Origin: Clostridia bacterium | GTDB taxonomy: Bacteria > Bacillota > Clostridia > Christensenellales > Aristaeellaceae | Direction of reading: 5' to 3' | NCBI GenBank assembly: GCA_017547805.1 | Contig: JAFYOR010000053.1 | Location: 1 to 36,689, forward strand | DNA length: 36,689 nt | Shown: one piece after another, positions 22,659-30,918 of the stretch | Layout of the letters: each line of letters starts with the position of its first letter | Numbering within the stretch: the first letter of the stretch is position 1 | The notes under the pieces: generated by a model | What the model saw: the letters and a program-made list of their open reading frames with translations, nothing else | Database searches by the model: none | What the model was told of the DNA's origin: nothing | Position numbers and translations under genes: made by a program

Positions 22659-23794
22659 TGAAGCAATACCTGAACCGCCGCCTCGTCTCAAACCCGCCCA
22701 GCGGCATCCGACGCATCGGTCAGATCGCAAAGAGCATTCCCGGCTGCATCGCGCTGACCATCGGAGAACCGGACTTTGACGCGCCGGTCTCCATTCGTGA
22801 GCGCATCGCCGCCGCCATCGCCGGGGGCGACACGCACTATCCGCCCAACGCGGGCTACGGCGAATGGCTTAACCAAATCGCCGCGCACATAAACGCCCGC
22901 TTTGGCTGCGATTACCAAGCGGAGGAAGTGCTCTGCACCGTCGGCAGCACGCAGGCCTTGGCCTGCGCGCTTTTCTCCGTCCTCAATCCCGGGGACGAGG
23001 TGATCATCTTTACGCCATGCTTCGGGCTGTACAAACCGCAGATTGAAATGGCGGGCGGCGTATGCGTGGAGATGGATATCTCCAAAGACGGTTTTGAAAT
23101 CACGCCCGGACGCCTAGCCGCGCACATCACGCCGCGCACCCGCGCCCTGCTCTTCGCCTCCCCCAACAACCCCAACGGCGAGGTGCTCTCCCGCGCGTCG
23201 CTGGCCGCGCTCAAAGACGCCGCCCTTGCGCACGACCTTTTCCTCATCGCAGACAGCGTGTACGACAGGATTGTCTTTGACGATAATTTTCCCACGCTCA
23301 TGGGCGACGCGGCGCTGCGCGACCGGCTGATCTACGTTTCCGGCCTTTCCAAGTCGCACGCGATGACGGGCGTGCGCGTGGGCTACGCCGCGGCGGACGC
23401 GCCGGTGATGGCGCAGATGCGCAAGGCGCACAGCTTCCTCGTCGTCTCCGTTCCCGGCTGCATCCAGCGCGGCTGCCTTGGCGCGTTTGACGAAGATCTT
23501 TCCGCCATGACCGCCGCCTACAAGGCACGTCGTGATTACGTCTACAGCCGCCTTACGGCGATGGGGCTTGACGTGCGCCTGCCCGGCGGCGCGTTCTACA
23601 TCTTCCCGGATGTACACCGGTTCGGTATGACGAGTACAGCCTTCTGCGAAAGGCTGATGCACGAGGGAAAGCTTGCGCTCATCCCCGGCGAATGCTTCGC
23701 CTGCGAAGGATTCGTGCGCATTTCCTACTGCTATGAATTCTCGCTCCTTGAGGAGGGCATGAACCGCCTCGAGGCGTTCATCCGCACGCTGTGA
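22655..23794 (+). CDS. PLP-dependent class I/II aminotransferase
   Basis: The product is 379 residues from the first of two adjacent ATG codons. PLP-fold landmarks are present: the cofactor-phosphate region GSTQAL at 97-102, SPNNPNGEV at 169-177, ADSVYDRI at 199-206, and the Schiff-base lysine in SGLSKSHAMTGVRVGY (Lys233) with Arg241 following. It transfers an amino group from an amino acid to a 2-oxoacid in the cytoplasm; relatives act on aspartate or aromatic amino acids, but the substrate cannot be fixed. The first ATG (22655) overlaps the previous stop as ATGA; the second (22658) is better spaced from AGGAAGG. The LysR gene follows after 24 bases. Confidence 0.92.
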   Translation: MMKQYLNRRLVSNPPSGIRRIGQIAKSIPGCIALTIGEPDFDAPVSIRERIAAAIAGGDTHYPPNAGYGEWLNQIAAHINARFGCDYQAEEVLCTVGSTQALACALFSVLNPGDEVIIFTPCFGLYKPQIEMAGGVCVEMDISKDGFEITPGRLAAHITPRTRALLFASPNNPNGEVLSRASLAALKDAALAHDLFLIADSVYDRIVFDDNFPTLMGDAALRDRLIYVSGLSKSHAMTGVRVGYAAADAPVMAQMRKAHSFLVVSVPGCIQRGCLGAFDEDLSAMTAAYKARRDYVYSRLTAMGLDVRLPGGAFYIFPDVHRFGMTSTAFCERLMHEGKLALIPGECFACEGFVRISYCYEFSLLEEGMNRLEAFIRTL

Positions 23795-23818
23795 TCAAGT
23801 GAAAGAAGGCAAGCCATC

Positions 23819-24748
23819 ATGACCACACGCGAACTGCTCTACATCAAAACCATCGCGGACGAAAAGAGCATGACCCGCGCCGCGCAGAAGCTCTACGTCA
23901 CCCAGCCCTCGCTCAGCCACTGCGTGATGACGATTGAAAAGAGTCTTGGCACGCCGCTGTTCCGGCGCACGTCGGCAGGCCTTCTGCTCACGTTCGCAGG
24001 AGAAAAATACTACCGCATGGCTTGCGAGGTGCTGCGCATCTATTCGGCATTCGAATCGGAAATCGCGGAAGAAAGCGAGCTGGCGCACGGACGCATCACC
24101 ATCGGCATCACCAATTACCTCGCCACCGACATGCTCCCGCGCATGCTGCCGGAGTTCAACCGCGCCTATCCCGGCATCGAGCTGCGCGTCGCGGAGGAAA
24201 CGACGGGCGAAATGGAAAAAAGCCTGCTCAGCGGCAGGCTAGACTTTGCCATCATGCACACGGGCGAAGCGCGCGGCGCGTCGGATAATCCGGCGCTCTC
24301 CTGCGAGGTGCTCTCCCGCGATCCGTTCCTGATCGCCGCGCCCAAGGATACGCCCTATCTTGAAAAAGCGCAGCGCATAGAAGGCCTTCCCTATCCCGTG
24401 CTGGATCCCGCGCTGCTTGCAGGCGAACCCTTTCTGCTGGTCAAGCACGGCCAGCGCATCCGCCAGATCTCCGACAGGATTCTCGCCGCGGCGGGCGTCA
24501 CCCCCAGAATCGTGCTTTCCAGCCGCAATTACGAAATGCTGCGCCGCCTCGCCGCGCAGGGCATGGGCTACACGCTCGTCCCGCGCCAGTACGCAGGCAT
24601 TCTGGGTGGGGATGAATACCAGCCGCAGTATTTCATGATTCCTGAAGCCTATCAGGCCTACTGGGAGCTGAGCGTCGTCACGCTCAAGGATACGTATCTG
24701 TCCAGAGCGGCAAAGGCGTTTCTTGAGCGTTTCAAGGCAAGCGTATAA
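23819..24748 (+). CDS. LysR-family transcriptional regulator
   Basis: The 309-residue protein has the LysR winged helix at the N-terminus (~1-60, SMTRAAQKLYVTQPSLSHCVMTIEKSLGTPLFRR). The effector-binding domain (~90-300) contains GRITIGITNY and a LSGRLDFAI segment typical of the periplasmic-binding-like fold. It belongs to the same transcription unit as the flavin-reductase-like and aminotransferase genes, rather than divergent from its target as most LysR genes are. It may regulate its own operon in response to an amino or keto acid; this is inference. A strong terminator follows. Confidence 0.92.
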   Translation: MTTRELLYIKTIADEKSMTRAAQKLYVTQPSLSHCVMTIEKSLGTPLFRRTSAGLLLTFAGEKYYRMACEVLRIYSAFESEIAEESELAHGRITIGITNYLATDMLPRMLPEFNRAYPGIELRVAEETTGEMEKSLLSGRLDFAIMHTGEARGASDNPALSCEVLSRDPFLIAAPKDTPYLEKAQRIEGLPYPVLDPALLAGEPFLLVKHGQRIRQISDRILAAAGVTPRIVLSSRNYEMLRRLAAQGMGYTLVPRQYAGILGGDEYQPQYFMIPEAYQAYWELSVVTLKDTYLSRAAKAFLERFKASV

Positions 24749-24780
24749 TCGCCGCCCTTTGGGCAAAGCGCATCAAGCAG

Positions 24781-24813
24781 AAAACCGACCTATGGCGATC
24801 ATAGGTCGGTTTT
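24781..24813. terminator. Bidirectional terminator
   Basis: A perfect 14-bp stem (AAAACCGACCTATG with CATAGGTCGGTTTT) and a 5-base loop, T-rich on both sides, between the LysR gene and the convergent PNPOx-like gene. Confidence 0.92.
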
Positions 24814-24827
24814 TGTTTGCCCAGCAG

Positions 24828-25253
24828 TCAGGTAAAGTCGATTTCGTAGCGTGTGCCGTTTGAAAACAGAATACCATTGGTTAATTGAATGCAAAGAATA
24901 CAGGTATTTGTGTCATCAAAATCATTGTGTCCGTTATCAATCCAAGCGGAAAACACTTGTTTCATTTTGTTTGCGATATGCGAATTATCTGCTTTCCCGA
25001 AGTAACCTAAACTGATACCTTTACCTTGAGCCGTGAACCATTCGCCAGATAGCGCAACCGTGGGGTTTTGCTCAATTTGTTTCATTTTACCTGATAATCC
25101 GTGGGTGAGCACATAGAAAGCTCCGTCCTCATAAAACGCATCCACATTACGAACATACGGAATATTGTCAATGGCAGTTGCCAGAGCAACAATGCAATCC
25201 TTGCCAAATCGTTCCAGCAGAATTACTTCTATCGCTTTTGTTAACTTTTCCAT
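24828..25253 (-). CDS. Pyridoxamine 5'-phosphate oxidase-like (FMN-binding) protein, AT-rich
   Basis: The 141-residue protein has the PNPOx-like split-barrel pattern: CIVALATAIDNIPYVRNVDAF, then AFYVLTHGLSGKMKQIEQNPTVALSGEWF, then a GKAD strand. Many such small proteins bind FMN, heme or F420 and are poorly characterised. GGAGGAGG precedes the ATG at 25253. The gene is plainly poorer in GC than all its neighbours, with AAA, AAT and ATT codons common, which suggests recent acquisition by transfer. No mobile element is visible at its borders. Two terminators isolate it. Confidence 0.85.
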   Translation of the reverse strand: MEKLTKAIEVILLERFGKDCIVALATAIDNIPYVRNVDAFYEDGAFYVLTHGLSGKMKQIEQNPTVALSGEWFTAQGKGISLGYFGKADNSHIANKMKQVFSAWIDNGHNDFDDTNTCILCIQLTNGILFSNGTRYEIDFT

Positions 25254-25333
25254 TTGCGCCTCCTCCGCCAAAATCACGTTTATCAGCCAGCTTTCAGCCA
25301 TTTTACCATGCTGTTTCCATATATACAAGAACA

Positions 25334-25359
25334 CTCCCGGCAGAGCATCCTGCCGGGAG
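25334..25359 (-). terminator. Probable terminator of the GH13 gene
   Basis: A 10-bp stem (CTCCCGGCAG with CTGCCGGGAG) with a 6-base loop, then TGTTCTTGT in the minus direction. It lies 65 bases after the GH13 stop. Confidence 0.7.
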
Positions 25360-25424
25360 CAAACTATTCTGCGAAGCTGCGCCCTTGTGAGGGCGGCTTT
25401 TTGCCGTGTGCTGTTTTCCTGCGA

Positions 25425-27380
25425 TCATTCGATGTAGCGGCTCTTTTCAAGCTTTGCAAAGTACGTCACGCCGTGCATGCCCTGCACGCGCACGGTGAAT
25501 GCGCCGGCGCGGGCGTAAAGCTTTTCGCCGCGGTCGCTTTCGATCTCCCGCGCGTTCATCACATCTTCGGCGGTCAGATACACCTCCGCAGGCTTTGCGC
25601 TGCGGTTGATCAGCGTGATGGCGCAGGCGTCGGCAGCGGGTTTGCCCAGCGCGTCCTCTCCGCCGGAAACCGTGCGGATGACGCCCAGCACATCGTCGCA
25701 GGGCGCAATATAGCGGCATTCGCCGGTACGCAGTTCGTGATGCGTCTTTCGCATGGCGATCATGCGGCGGTAATACGCCATCATCTCCCTGTCCTCCTCG
25801 CCCCACGGATACGTGCGGCGGCAGAAGGGATCGGCGCAGCCCTCAAGACCGGCCTCGTCGGCATAGTAGATACACGGCATGCCCGGCACGCTCATCACCA
25901 TGCGCAGCATCATGTGCTCGCGCAAGGCGCCGATCATGCGTTCCTCGGCGGAAAGCTTGTGCTCGGCGCGCTTGGCGCGCGGGATGTCGTTGCCGTCGTT
26001 GCAGGCAAGAACGTTGAGGATGCGCGGACGGTCGTGGCTGCCCATCAGGTTCATCAGCGAATACAGAAAGGGCTTGGGGTAATTGCGCGAGAGCTCCGTC
26101 AGCTCGTGCGCGGCGGAGCCCGCCGTGCGTCCGCTGGTCAGGAAGGCGATGAGCGCTTCGCGCAGCGGGTAGTTCATCACGCTGTCCAGCGTATCGCCCA
26201 GCACGTAGGAGCGCACCTCGCCATAGGCGACCTTGTGGCTCGCGTCCTCCCAGACCTCGCCCAGCACCGCCGCGTCCTTATTAACCGACTTGACCTCCCG
26301 GCGCAGTTCGCGCAGGAATTCCATCGGCAGCTCGTCCGCAACGTCCAGCCGCCAGCCGCTCGTGCCCTGACGCACCCAGTGCTTGACGACCGCATCCTCG
26401 CCGCTGAGAATATAGTGCCTGAAGTCCTCATCCATCTCATTGACGTTGGGCAGCGTCCTGAAGCCCCACCAGCAGTCGTACTCATCCGGCCAGTGCTTGA
26501 AATTAAACCACTTGGCGTAGGGGGAGTTCAGGTCGCGGAATGCGCCGATGCCCTCGCCGAAGGTGCCGCGGCGGTTAAAGTACACGCTGTCGTCGCCCAC
26601 GTGAGAAAAGACGCCGTCGAGCATCACGCGGATGCCCATTTCCTTCGCCTCCCGGCACAGGCGGCGCAGCGCCTCCTCATCGCCGAACATGGGATCAACG
26701 AACATGTAGTCGCGCGTATCGTACTTGTGGTTCGTGCGCGCGGAGAAAATCGGGTTAAAATACAGGATGGTCACGCCCATCTCCTTGAGATAGGGGAGCT
26801 TCTGGCGCACGCCTTCCAGATTGCCGCCGTAGAAATCGTTGGCGAAATTGTCGCCGTTTTCGCTGACGTTGAGGAAAGGCATCTCTCTCCAGTCGTTGTG
26901 GAGCATGATGTTTTCGCCGTCGCGCGCATGCATCAGCGCTTCCGTGCCTTCGCCGCGATAAAAGCGGTCCACCATGATCTGATACATGATGCCATCATGC
27001 ATCCAGTCGGGCGTTTCATACGCCTGATCATACACGCTGATCTGGAAACTTTCCTCGCTGCCCATCACGCCGCAGCTGCCTGCCTGATGCGGCGCACCCA
27101 GCACGACGCGGCTGCCGCCGACCATCGCCTCAAAGCGGTACCAGTACAGGCACGGCTTTTCGCTGACCGTCACCTGCGCCTCATAATAACGGATTCCGTC
27201 GCGCGCACCGAGGGCGCGCATCGGGAAGCGATGCTCCGTTCCGTCCCATACGCGCAGTTCAACCTTTTCCGCTTCGCTTTCTCCCTTCGCGCACAGGCGC
27301 AGGCGAACCTGCGCGCCCGTGGGCAGGGCGCCCTGAGGATATCGATAAAACGCTTCCGCTGCGTTATGCTCAAAAACCAT
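25425..27380 (-). CDS. GH13 alpha-glycosidase (neopullulanase/cyclomaltodextrinase type)
   Basis: The 651-residue protein has an N-terminal beta-sandwich (~1-125, CBM34-like), the GH13 barrel, and a C-terminal beta domain. The conserved regions are DGVFSH (255-260), GWRLDVADE with nucleophile Asp346, GEVWED with acid/base Glu375, and MGSHDRPR with Asp450. The layout of N-domain plus DRFYRGEG and NHKYDTRDY suits intracellular maltogenic amylases, neopullulanases and cyclomaltodextrinases, which hydrolyse imported malto-oligosaccharides or cyclodextrins. There is no signal peptide. The ATG at 27380 has only a weak GGACGGTG upstream, but the N-domain begins properly there. It is monocistronic with a clear promoter; no maltose transporter lies nearby. 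Confidence 0.92.
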   Translation of the reverse strand: MVFEHNAAEAFYRYPQGALPTGAQVRLRLCAKGESEAEKVELRVWDGTEHRFPMRALGARDGIRYYEAQVTVSEKPCLYWYRFEAMVGGSRVVLGAPHQAGSCGVMGSEESFQISVYDQAYETPDWMHDGIMYQIMVDRFYRGEGTEALMHARDGENIMLHNDWREMPFLNVSENGDNFANDFYGGNLEGVRQKLPYLKEMGVTILYFNPIFSARTNHKYDTRDYMFVDPMFGDEEALRRLCREAKEMGIRVMLDGVFSHVGDDSVYFNRRGTFGEGIGAFRDLNSPYAKWFNFKHWPDEYDCWWGFRTLPNVNEMDEDFRHYILSGEDAVVKHWVRQGTSGWRLDVADELPMEFLRELRREVKSVNKDAAVLGEVWEDASHKVAYGEVRSYVLGDTLDSVMNYPLREALIAFLTSGRTAGSAAHELTELSRNYPKPFLYSLMNLMGSHDRPRILNVLACNDGNDIPRAKRAEHKLSAEERMIGALREHMMLRMVMSVPGMPCIYYADEAGLEGCADPFCRRTYPWGEEDREMMAYYRRMIAMRKTHHELRTGECRYIAPCDDVLGVIRTVSGGEDALGKPAADACAITLINRSAKPAEVYLTAEDVMNAREIESDRGEKLYARAGAFTVRVQGMHGVTYFAKLEKSRYIE

Positions 27381-27445
27381 GGAAATACACCGTCCATTAA
27401 AGTGTTGCCCGCCTCGGACTCTTCCTGCGCGGGGCGCTACCGTTT

Positions 27446-27474
27446 ATTGTACCGTACTTTTCCTCCCGTGTAAA
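27446..27474 (-). promoter_or_regulatory. Promoter of the GH13 gene
   Basis: Reading leftwards, TTTACA (27469-27474) and TACAAT (27446-27451) with a 17-bp spacer. Confidence 0.7.
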
Positions 27475-27553
27475 CTCCTCTTTTGGGGTTCTTCCGCTCT
27501 TTTCAATCATTTGCCCCGGCATACTCAGAGTTCACATTTTCGTTGCAATCACA

Positions 27554-27584
27554 TTGTCTTCGCGCTACAAATCAACAGTATAAT
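27554..27584 (+). promoter_or_regulatory. Possible promoter of the small anchored-protein gene
   Basis: A perfect TATAAT (27579-27584) with TTGTCT (27554-27559) 19 bases upstream, a longer spacer than ideal. Confidence 0.5.
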
Positions 27585-27615
27585 AAATCAAGCATATGAA
27601 AGGAGGCGAAGACAG

Positions 27616-28176
27616 ATGACAAAACAGCTGCTTTTTGTTCTGCCGCCCGCTTTGCTCATCCTTCTTGCGTGCCTCCTTGTTTTTCCCGCCGGCAGCGACG
27701 CGCCCCATCAGGCCGTCACCGCCGCCGCAACAAGCGTCCCGGCGGATAACGGTCAGGCGCTTTTCCCCTCGTTTGATCCCGCCATCGTCACCGCCGTGAC
27801 CATCACCACCCCGCAAAGCGCCTTTGACCTGCGCCTTGATGAAAACAGCAGCGTCAGCGTCAACGGACACCGCGGCGACAAGGACGTCTTTTCCACGATG
27901 CTTGCACACATCGCCGCCATGGATTTTATCGCAACCGATCCCTTTACCGCGCCGGAAGCCCCGCTGCTCACGCTTCGCATTCATCAGCACGGCAAGGAAT
28001 TCTCCGCAGCATTCTACGCGGACAATGCAAACGGGGCGCATACCCGCATCATCGCCGGCCGCGAACAATCGCCCATCTATGGCCTGATGGACGGCTGGCG
28101 CGTCGGCGCGCTGATGCTCGCCTGCGAGGGAACGCGCATACAGGATGAGAGCGGACGCGAAATACCGATAGAATAA
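27616..28176 (+). CDS. Small membrane-anchored exported protein of unknown function
   Basis: The 186-residue protein begins with one hydrophobic segment (residues ~4-25) that serves as signal or anchor. A short low-complexity linker and an alpha/beta domain follow. The segment IVTAVTITTPQSAFDLRLDEN, then a short helix (FSTMLAHIAAMDFI) and further strands, loosely recalls DUF4340-type domains found in gliding and ABC-associated proteins; that likeness is weak. AAAGGAGG lies ten bases before the ATG at 27616. It is divergent from the GH13 gene and monocistronic, with a terminator after the stop. No cysteine lipobox is clear. Confidence 0.75.
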   Translation: MTKQLLFVLPPALLILLACLLVFPAGSDAPHQAVTAAATSVPADNGQALFPSFDPAIVTAVTITTPQSAFDLRLDENSSVSVNGHRGDKDVFSTMLAHIAAMDFIATDPFTAPEAPLLTLRIHQHGKEFSAAFYADNANGAHTRIIAGREQSPIYGLMDGWRVGALMLACEGTRIQDESGREIPIE

Positions 28177-28222
28177 CAATCAGCGGCCGGCGAAGCAATC
28201 GCCGACCGCTGATTGTTTGTTG
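28177..28222 (+). terminator. Terminator of the small anchored-protein gene
   Basis: A 10-bp stem (CAATCAGCGG with CCGCTGATTG) extended by six more pairs inside, then TTTGTTGTTT. Confidence 0.85.
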
Positions 28223-28307
28223 TTTAGGAAATTGCGTAGAATCGCCTGCGGGCGCCGTGCTGCATATCTTGCAGACCCGGGCGGATGTGGTGGCACGTAC
28301 TGCGCGC

Positions 28308-29687
28308 TTATGCTTCCTTTGCCTGTGCAGCGCTGGCCATCGCGATGGCGCGTCCCGCCATGACGCCGGTTGCCTTTCCATCCGTCGCCGCAATCCGGCC
28401 GCCGACGATGACAACCCGGATGCCCTCCGGCGCAGCGTCCGGCGCGCCAAGCCCCGGGAAATCCGCCCTGTCCGCAATGGTTTGCGGGTCAAAGACCACC
28501 AGATCCGCATCGCAGCCGCAGCGCATCCGTCCCTTGCTGGCAAGGCCGAAGACCTGCGCCGGATGCAGCGTCACATGGCGCACAGCCTCTTCAAACGTCA
28601 GCCCGCGCCCTTCGCGCACCATCTCCTTGAAATAGCGCGGAAAACTTCCGGCGATCTGCGGATGTCCTTCGCCCGGCGCGTACGCACCGGTATCGGTGGA
28701 AACCATCGTCAGCGGATCCCGCTGGATGGTATAAACCGCCTCCTGAAGCCCGGTGTTGACGACAAACGCATCGCACGGATGATTCGCCCTCAGGTGTTCA
28801 TACATCTGCTGGTCCGGCAGGGAGCCCATGTGCGGCCCGGTAATCACGCGCAGATGATGCAGCTCGATGCTGTTTTCCGCCATGATCGTCGGCTCAAAAA
28901 GCGCCGCGCCGATGGATGAGCACCAATCCTTGTACATGCCGCTGTCCAGCTGCATGTCAACGCCGCGCGCACGGGCGCGGTGAATCATATCCAGCGCCTC
29001 TTCCTCCACGCCCACGCCGTACTGATAGACGAAGTGGGAGACGATCATCGTGCAGCCGGACATTTCCGCCAGATCGATGGCCTCCTGCAGGGAGTCAAGA
29101 TCCGTAATGGAATTCATCCGCGTGTCAATGGAAACCGGCCTGCCGTAGCGCGCCGCAAGGCGGCACAGCGTGAGCATCTCCTCCACCGATGCGCCGGGCG
29201 TGTAGCCCGGGCCAAGCGAAACGCCTGCAGCGCCGGCTTCAAGCGCGCGCCGGCACAGCGCTTCCATCGTTTCGATCTGCTTATCCGTTGCGGGCAGGAA
29301 ATGGTCCGTCGCGCCAGCCTCCATGCGCAGCGCACACAAGCCGATCATCTCAAGCTGATGAATGGGAAACGGTTTCTGCGCGATGAGAAACTGCTCGATA
29401 TCCACGGGCGAAAAGCCGCAGTTGCCGCCGACGCTCGTGGTGATTCCCTGCTGAAGGGAAAGCTTCGCGGTGTATTCGTGTCCGTCGATGTGTCCATGCG
29501 GATCGATAAAGCCCGGGCAGACATAGCAGCCGCCCGCATCAATACGCCGAATGTCCTCCCCCGCGTCGATCTCTCCCGGCGCAGCGATTCGCGCAATTTT
29601 CCCGTCAAGGATATGCACGTCAGCCGGGAAACTGCATCGTCTTTCAGGATCGATGACCCGGCCGCCGGAAATGATGAATTCAGACAT
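28308..29687 (-). CDS. Amidohydrolase of the N-acyl-D-amino-acid deacylase (D-aminoacylase) type
   Basis: The 459-residue protein has the amidohydrolase metal motif PGFIDPHGH (His64, His66), and the GGNCGFS motif (Cys90) that marks D-aminoacylases, where the Cys is a zinc ligand. Later come SIDTRMNS, MIVSHF (a metal His) and VSTDTGAYAPGEGHP with the catalytic Asp. Small flanking beta-domain strands lie at both ends. These enzymes hydrolyse N-acyl-D-amino acids; related ones act on other cyclic or linear amides. The ATG at 29687 follows AAGGGGTTGG. It lies 134 bases after potD on the same strand, behind a paired hairpin structure, so it may be the last gene of the pot operon. Confidence 0.88.
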   Translation of the reverse strand: MSEFIISGGRVIDPERRCSFPADVHILDGKIARIAAPGEIDAGEDIRRIDAGGCYVCPGFIDPHGHIDGHEYTAKLSLQQGITTSVGGNCGFSPVDIEQFLIAQKPFPIHQLEMIGLCALRMEAGATDHFLPATDKQIETMEALCRRALEAGAAGVSLGPGYTPGASVEEMLTLCRLAARYGRPVSIDTRMNSITDLDSLQEAIDLAEMSGCTMIVSHFVYQYGVGVEEEALDMIHRARARGVDMQLDSGMYKDWCSSIGAALFEPTIMAENSIELHHLRVITGPHMGSLPDQQMYEHLRANHPCDAFVVNTGLQEAVYTIQRDPLTMVSTDTGAYAPGEGHPQIAGSFPRYFKEMVREGRGLTFEEAVRHVTLHPAQVFGLASKGRMRCGCDADLVVFDPQTIADRADFPGLGAPDAAPEGIRVVIVGGRIAATDGKATGVMAGRAIAMASAAQAKEA

Positions 29688-29735
29688 GAAACCAACCCCT
29701 TGATTATCATAAGAGGGAAGCATCCGTTGTGTGAT

Positions 29736-29807
29736 GTCCGCCAAAGAAAATACAGCGCGCTGCGCTGTACTTTCTTTGGCGGACGCCGCTCAAAAAGCGG
29801 CGTCCGC
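29736..29807 (-). repeat. Two overlapping long hairpins between potD and the amidohydrolase gene
   Basis: The first hairpin (29736-29784) has arms of 23 bases with one mismatch and a 3-base loop. The second (29779-29807) has arms of 12 bases (GCGGACGCCGCT) around CAAAA. They share GCGGAC at 29779-29784, so an RNA cannot form both fully. Neither is followed by a T-run in the minus direction, so they are not ordinary terminators. A processing site, an attenuator-like switch or an inserted palindromic repeat are the alternatives. Confidence 0.75.
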
Positions 29808-29821
29808 GGGAAATGCATTGC

Positions 29822-30877
29822 TTACAGGCCGAGCTTGAAGGTCGTCCAGATGTCCTGGAACTTCTGCTCGTCCGCCGCCGGGAGATTGAGAACAAACTCC
29901 GCGTCGTTCATGCGGTCAAAGATGCCCATGAACTCGCTGCGGGCAGTGTACCAATCGCCGATGACATCAAGGGCAGCGGCGTTGGGCGTGCAGTAATACT
30001 GCCACTCGGCGCACACGGCCGCCACTTCCGGACGGAGCATGTACTCAAGGAAGCGGTTGGCATTGCCGGCGTGCGGCGCGTTCACCGGGATGAACAGGCC
30101 ATCAATGCCAAAGCCGAGACCTTCCTTGGGCCAGACGACCTTGAGATCCGGGTTCGCATCCAGCGCGAGGGCGACAAACGGGGTGAAAGTATACGCCGCG
30201 CCGATATCGCCGGAGACGACGTAGTTGTGCAGGTTTTCATACTCCAGCACGTGGATGTTCTCCTTGAGCGCCTCCAGCTTCTTGGCGGCTTCGGCAAGAA
30301 CAGCCTCGTCGGTGGTGTTCATGGACTGGCCCATGGACAGCAGCACCATGCCGATGGTCACGCGCGCGTCGTCGATGAGGCCCAGGGTATCCTTCAGGGA
30401 CGGATCCCACAGATCCTCAAAGCCGTCGATTTCGATCTCGACCACAGCCGGATCGTACACGATCAGCGGGATGCCGCTGACGTAGGGAACGACGTACTCG
30501 TTGGCCGGGTCAAAGAACTTGGAAGTGAAGTCCGGATTGAGGTTGCCGAAGTTGGTGACGACGGACGCGTCAAACTTCTGCATCAGGCCCGCCTCGCGCG
30601 CAGCGTTGAGGATGTAGTCGCTGGCGAGGATGATGTCATACTCGCCGCCGTTGACGGCAGAGAGCTTTTCAAACATTTCCTCGTTGGAGGCGAAGGTGGC
30701 GTAGTTGACCTTGATGCCGGTTTCCTTTTCAAACGGCTCAATGACGGTGGAATAGTCGATGTAGCCTTCCCAGGTGAAGATGTTCAGGACAGCTTCGTCC
30801 TTGGCGTTCACCGTCTCGGCGATGGCGCAGGTGAACAGGCACGCGAGCATCAGGAGCAGGCAAATCAGCTTTTTCAT
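29822..30877 (-). CDS. potD: Spermidine/putrescine ABC transporter, substrate-binding protein
   Basis: The 351-residue protein has a signal peptide (1-~20, ending AIAET) and begins the mature part with LNIFTWEGYIDYSTVIEPFEKETGIKV, the hallmark of PotD/PotF binding proteins. Further conserved parts are YDIILASDYI, PYVSGIPLIVYDP and FGIDGLFIPVNAPH. No lipobox Cys is visible at the signal end, so it may be anchored by an uncleaved signal or secreted. Polyamine selectivity cannot be read with certainty. AAGGAGG lies nine bases before the ATG at 30877; the open frame to 30922 has no binding site. It is the fourth gene of a potABCD set. Confidence 0.92.
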   Translation of the reverse strand: MKKLICLLLMLACLFTCAIAETVNAKDEAVLNIFTWEGYIDYSTVIEPFEKETGIKVNYATFASNEEMFEKLSAVNGGEYDIILASDYILNAAREAGLMQKFDASVVTNFGNLNPDFTSKFFDPANEYVVPYVSGIPLIVYDPAVVEIEIDGFEDLWDPSLKDTLGLIDDARVTIGMVLLSMGQSMNTTDEAVLAEAAKKLEALKENIHVLEYENLHNYVVSGDIGAAYTFTPFVALALDANPDLKVVWPKEGLGFGIDGLFIPVNAPHAGNANRFLEYMLRPEVAAVCAEWQYYCTPNAAALDVIGDWYTARSEFMGIFDRMNDAEFVLNLPAADEQKFQDIWTTFKLGL

Positions 30878-30918
30878 GTCGATAGTCCTCCTTATAATTG
30901 GAATATATTCAGCGCGAA

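Noticed and set aside
29736-29784. Long hairpin as a terminator of the pot operon
   Set aside because: No T-run follows it in the direction of transcription, so it was listed as a structural repeat instead.
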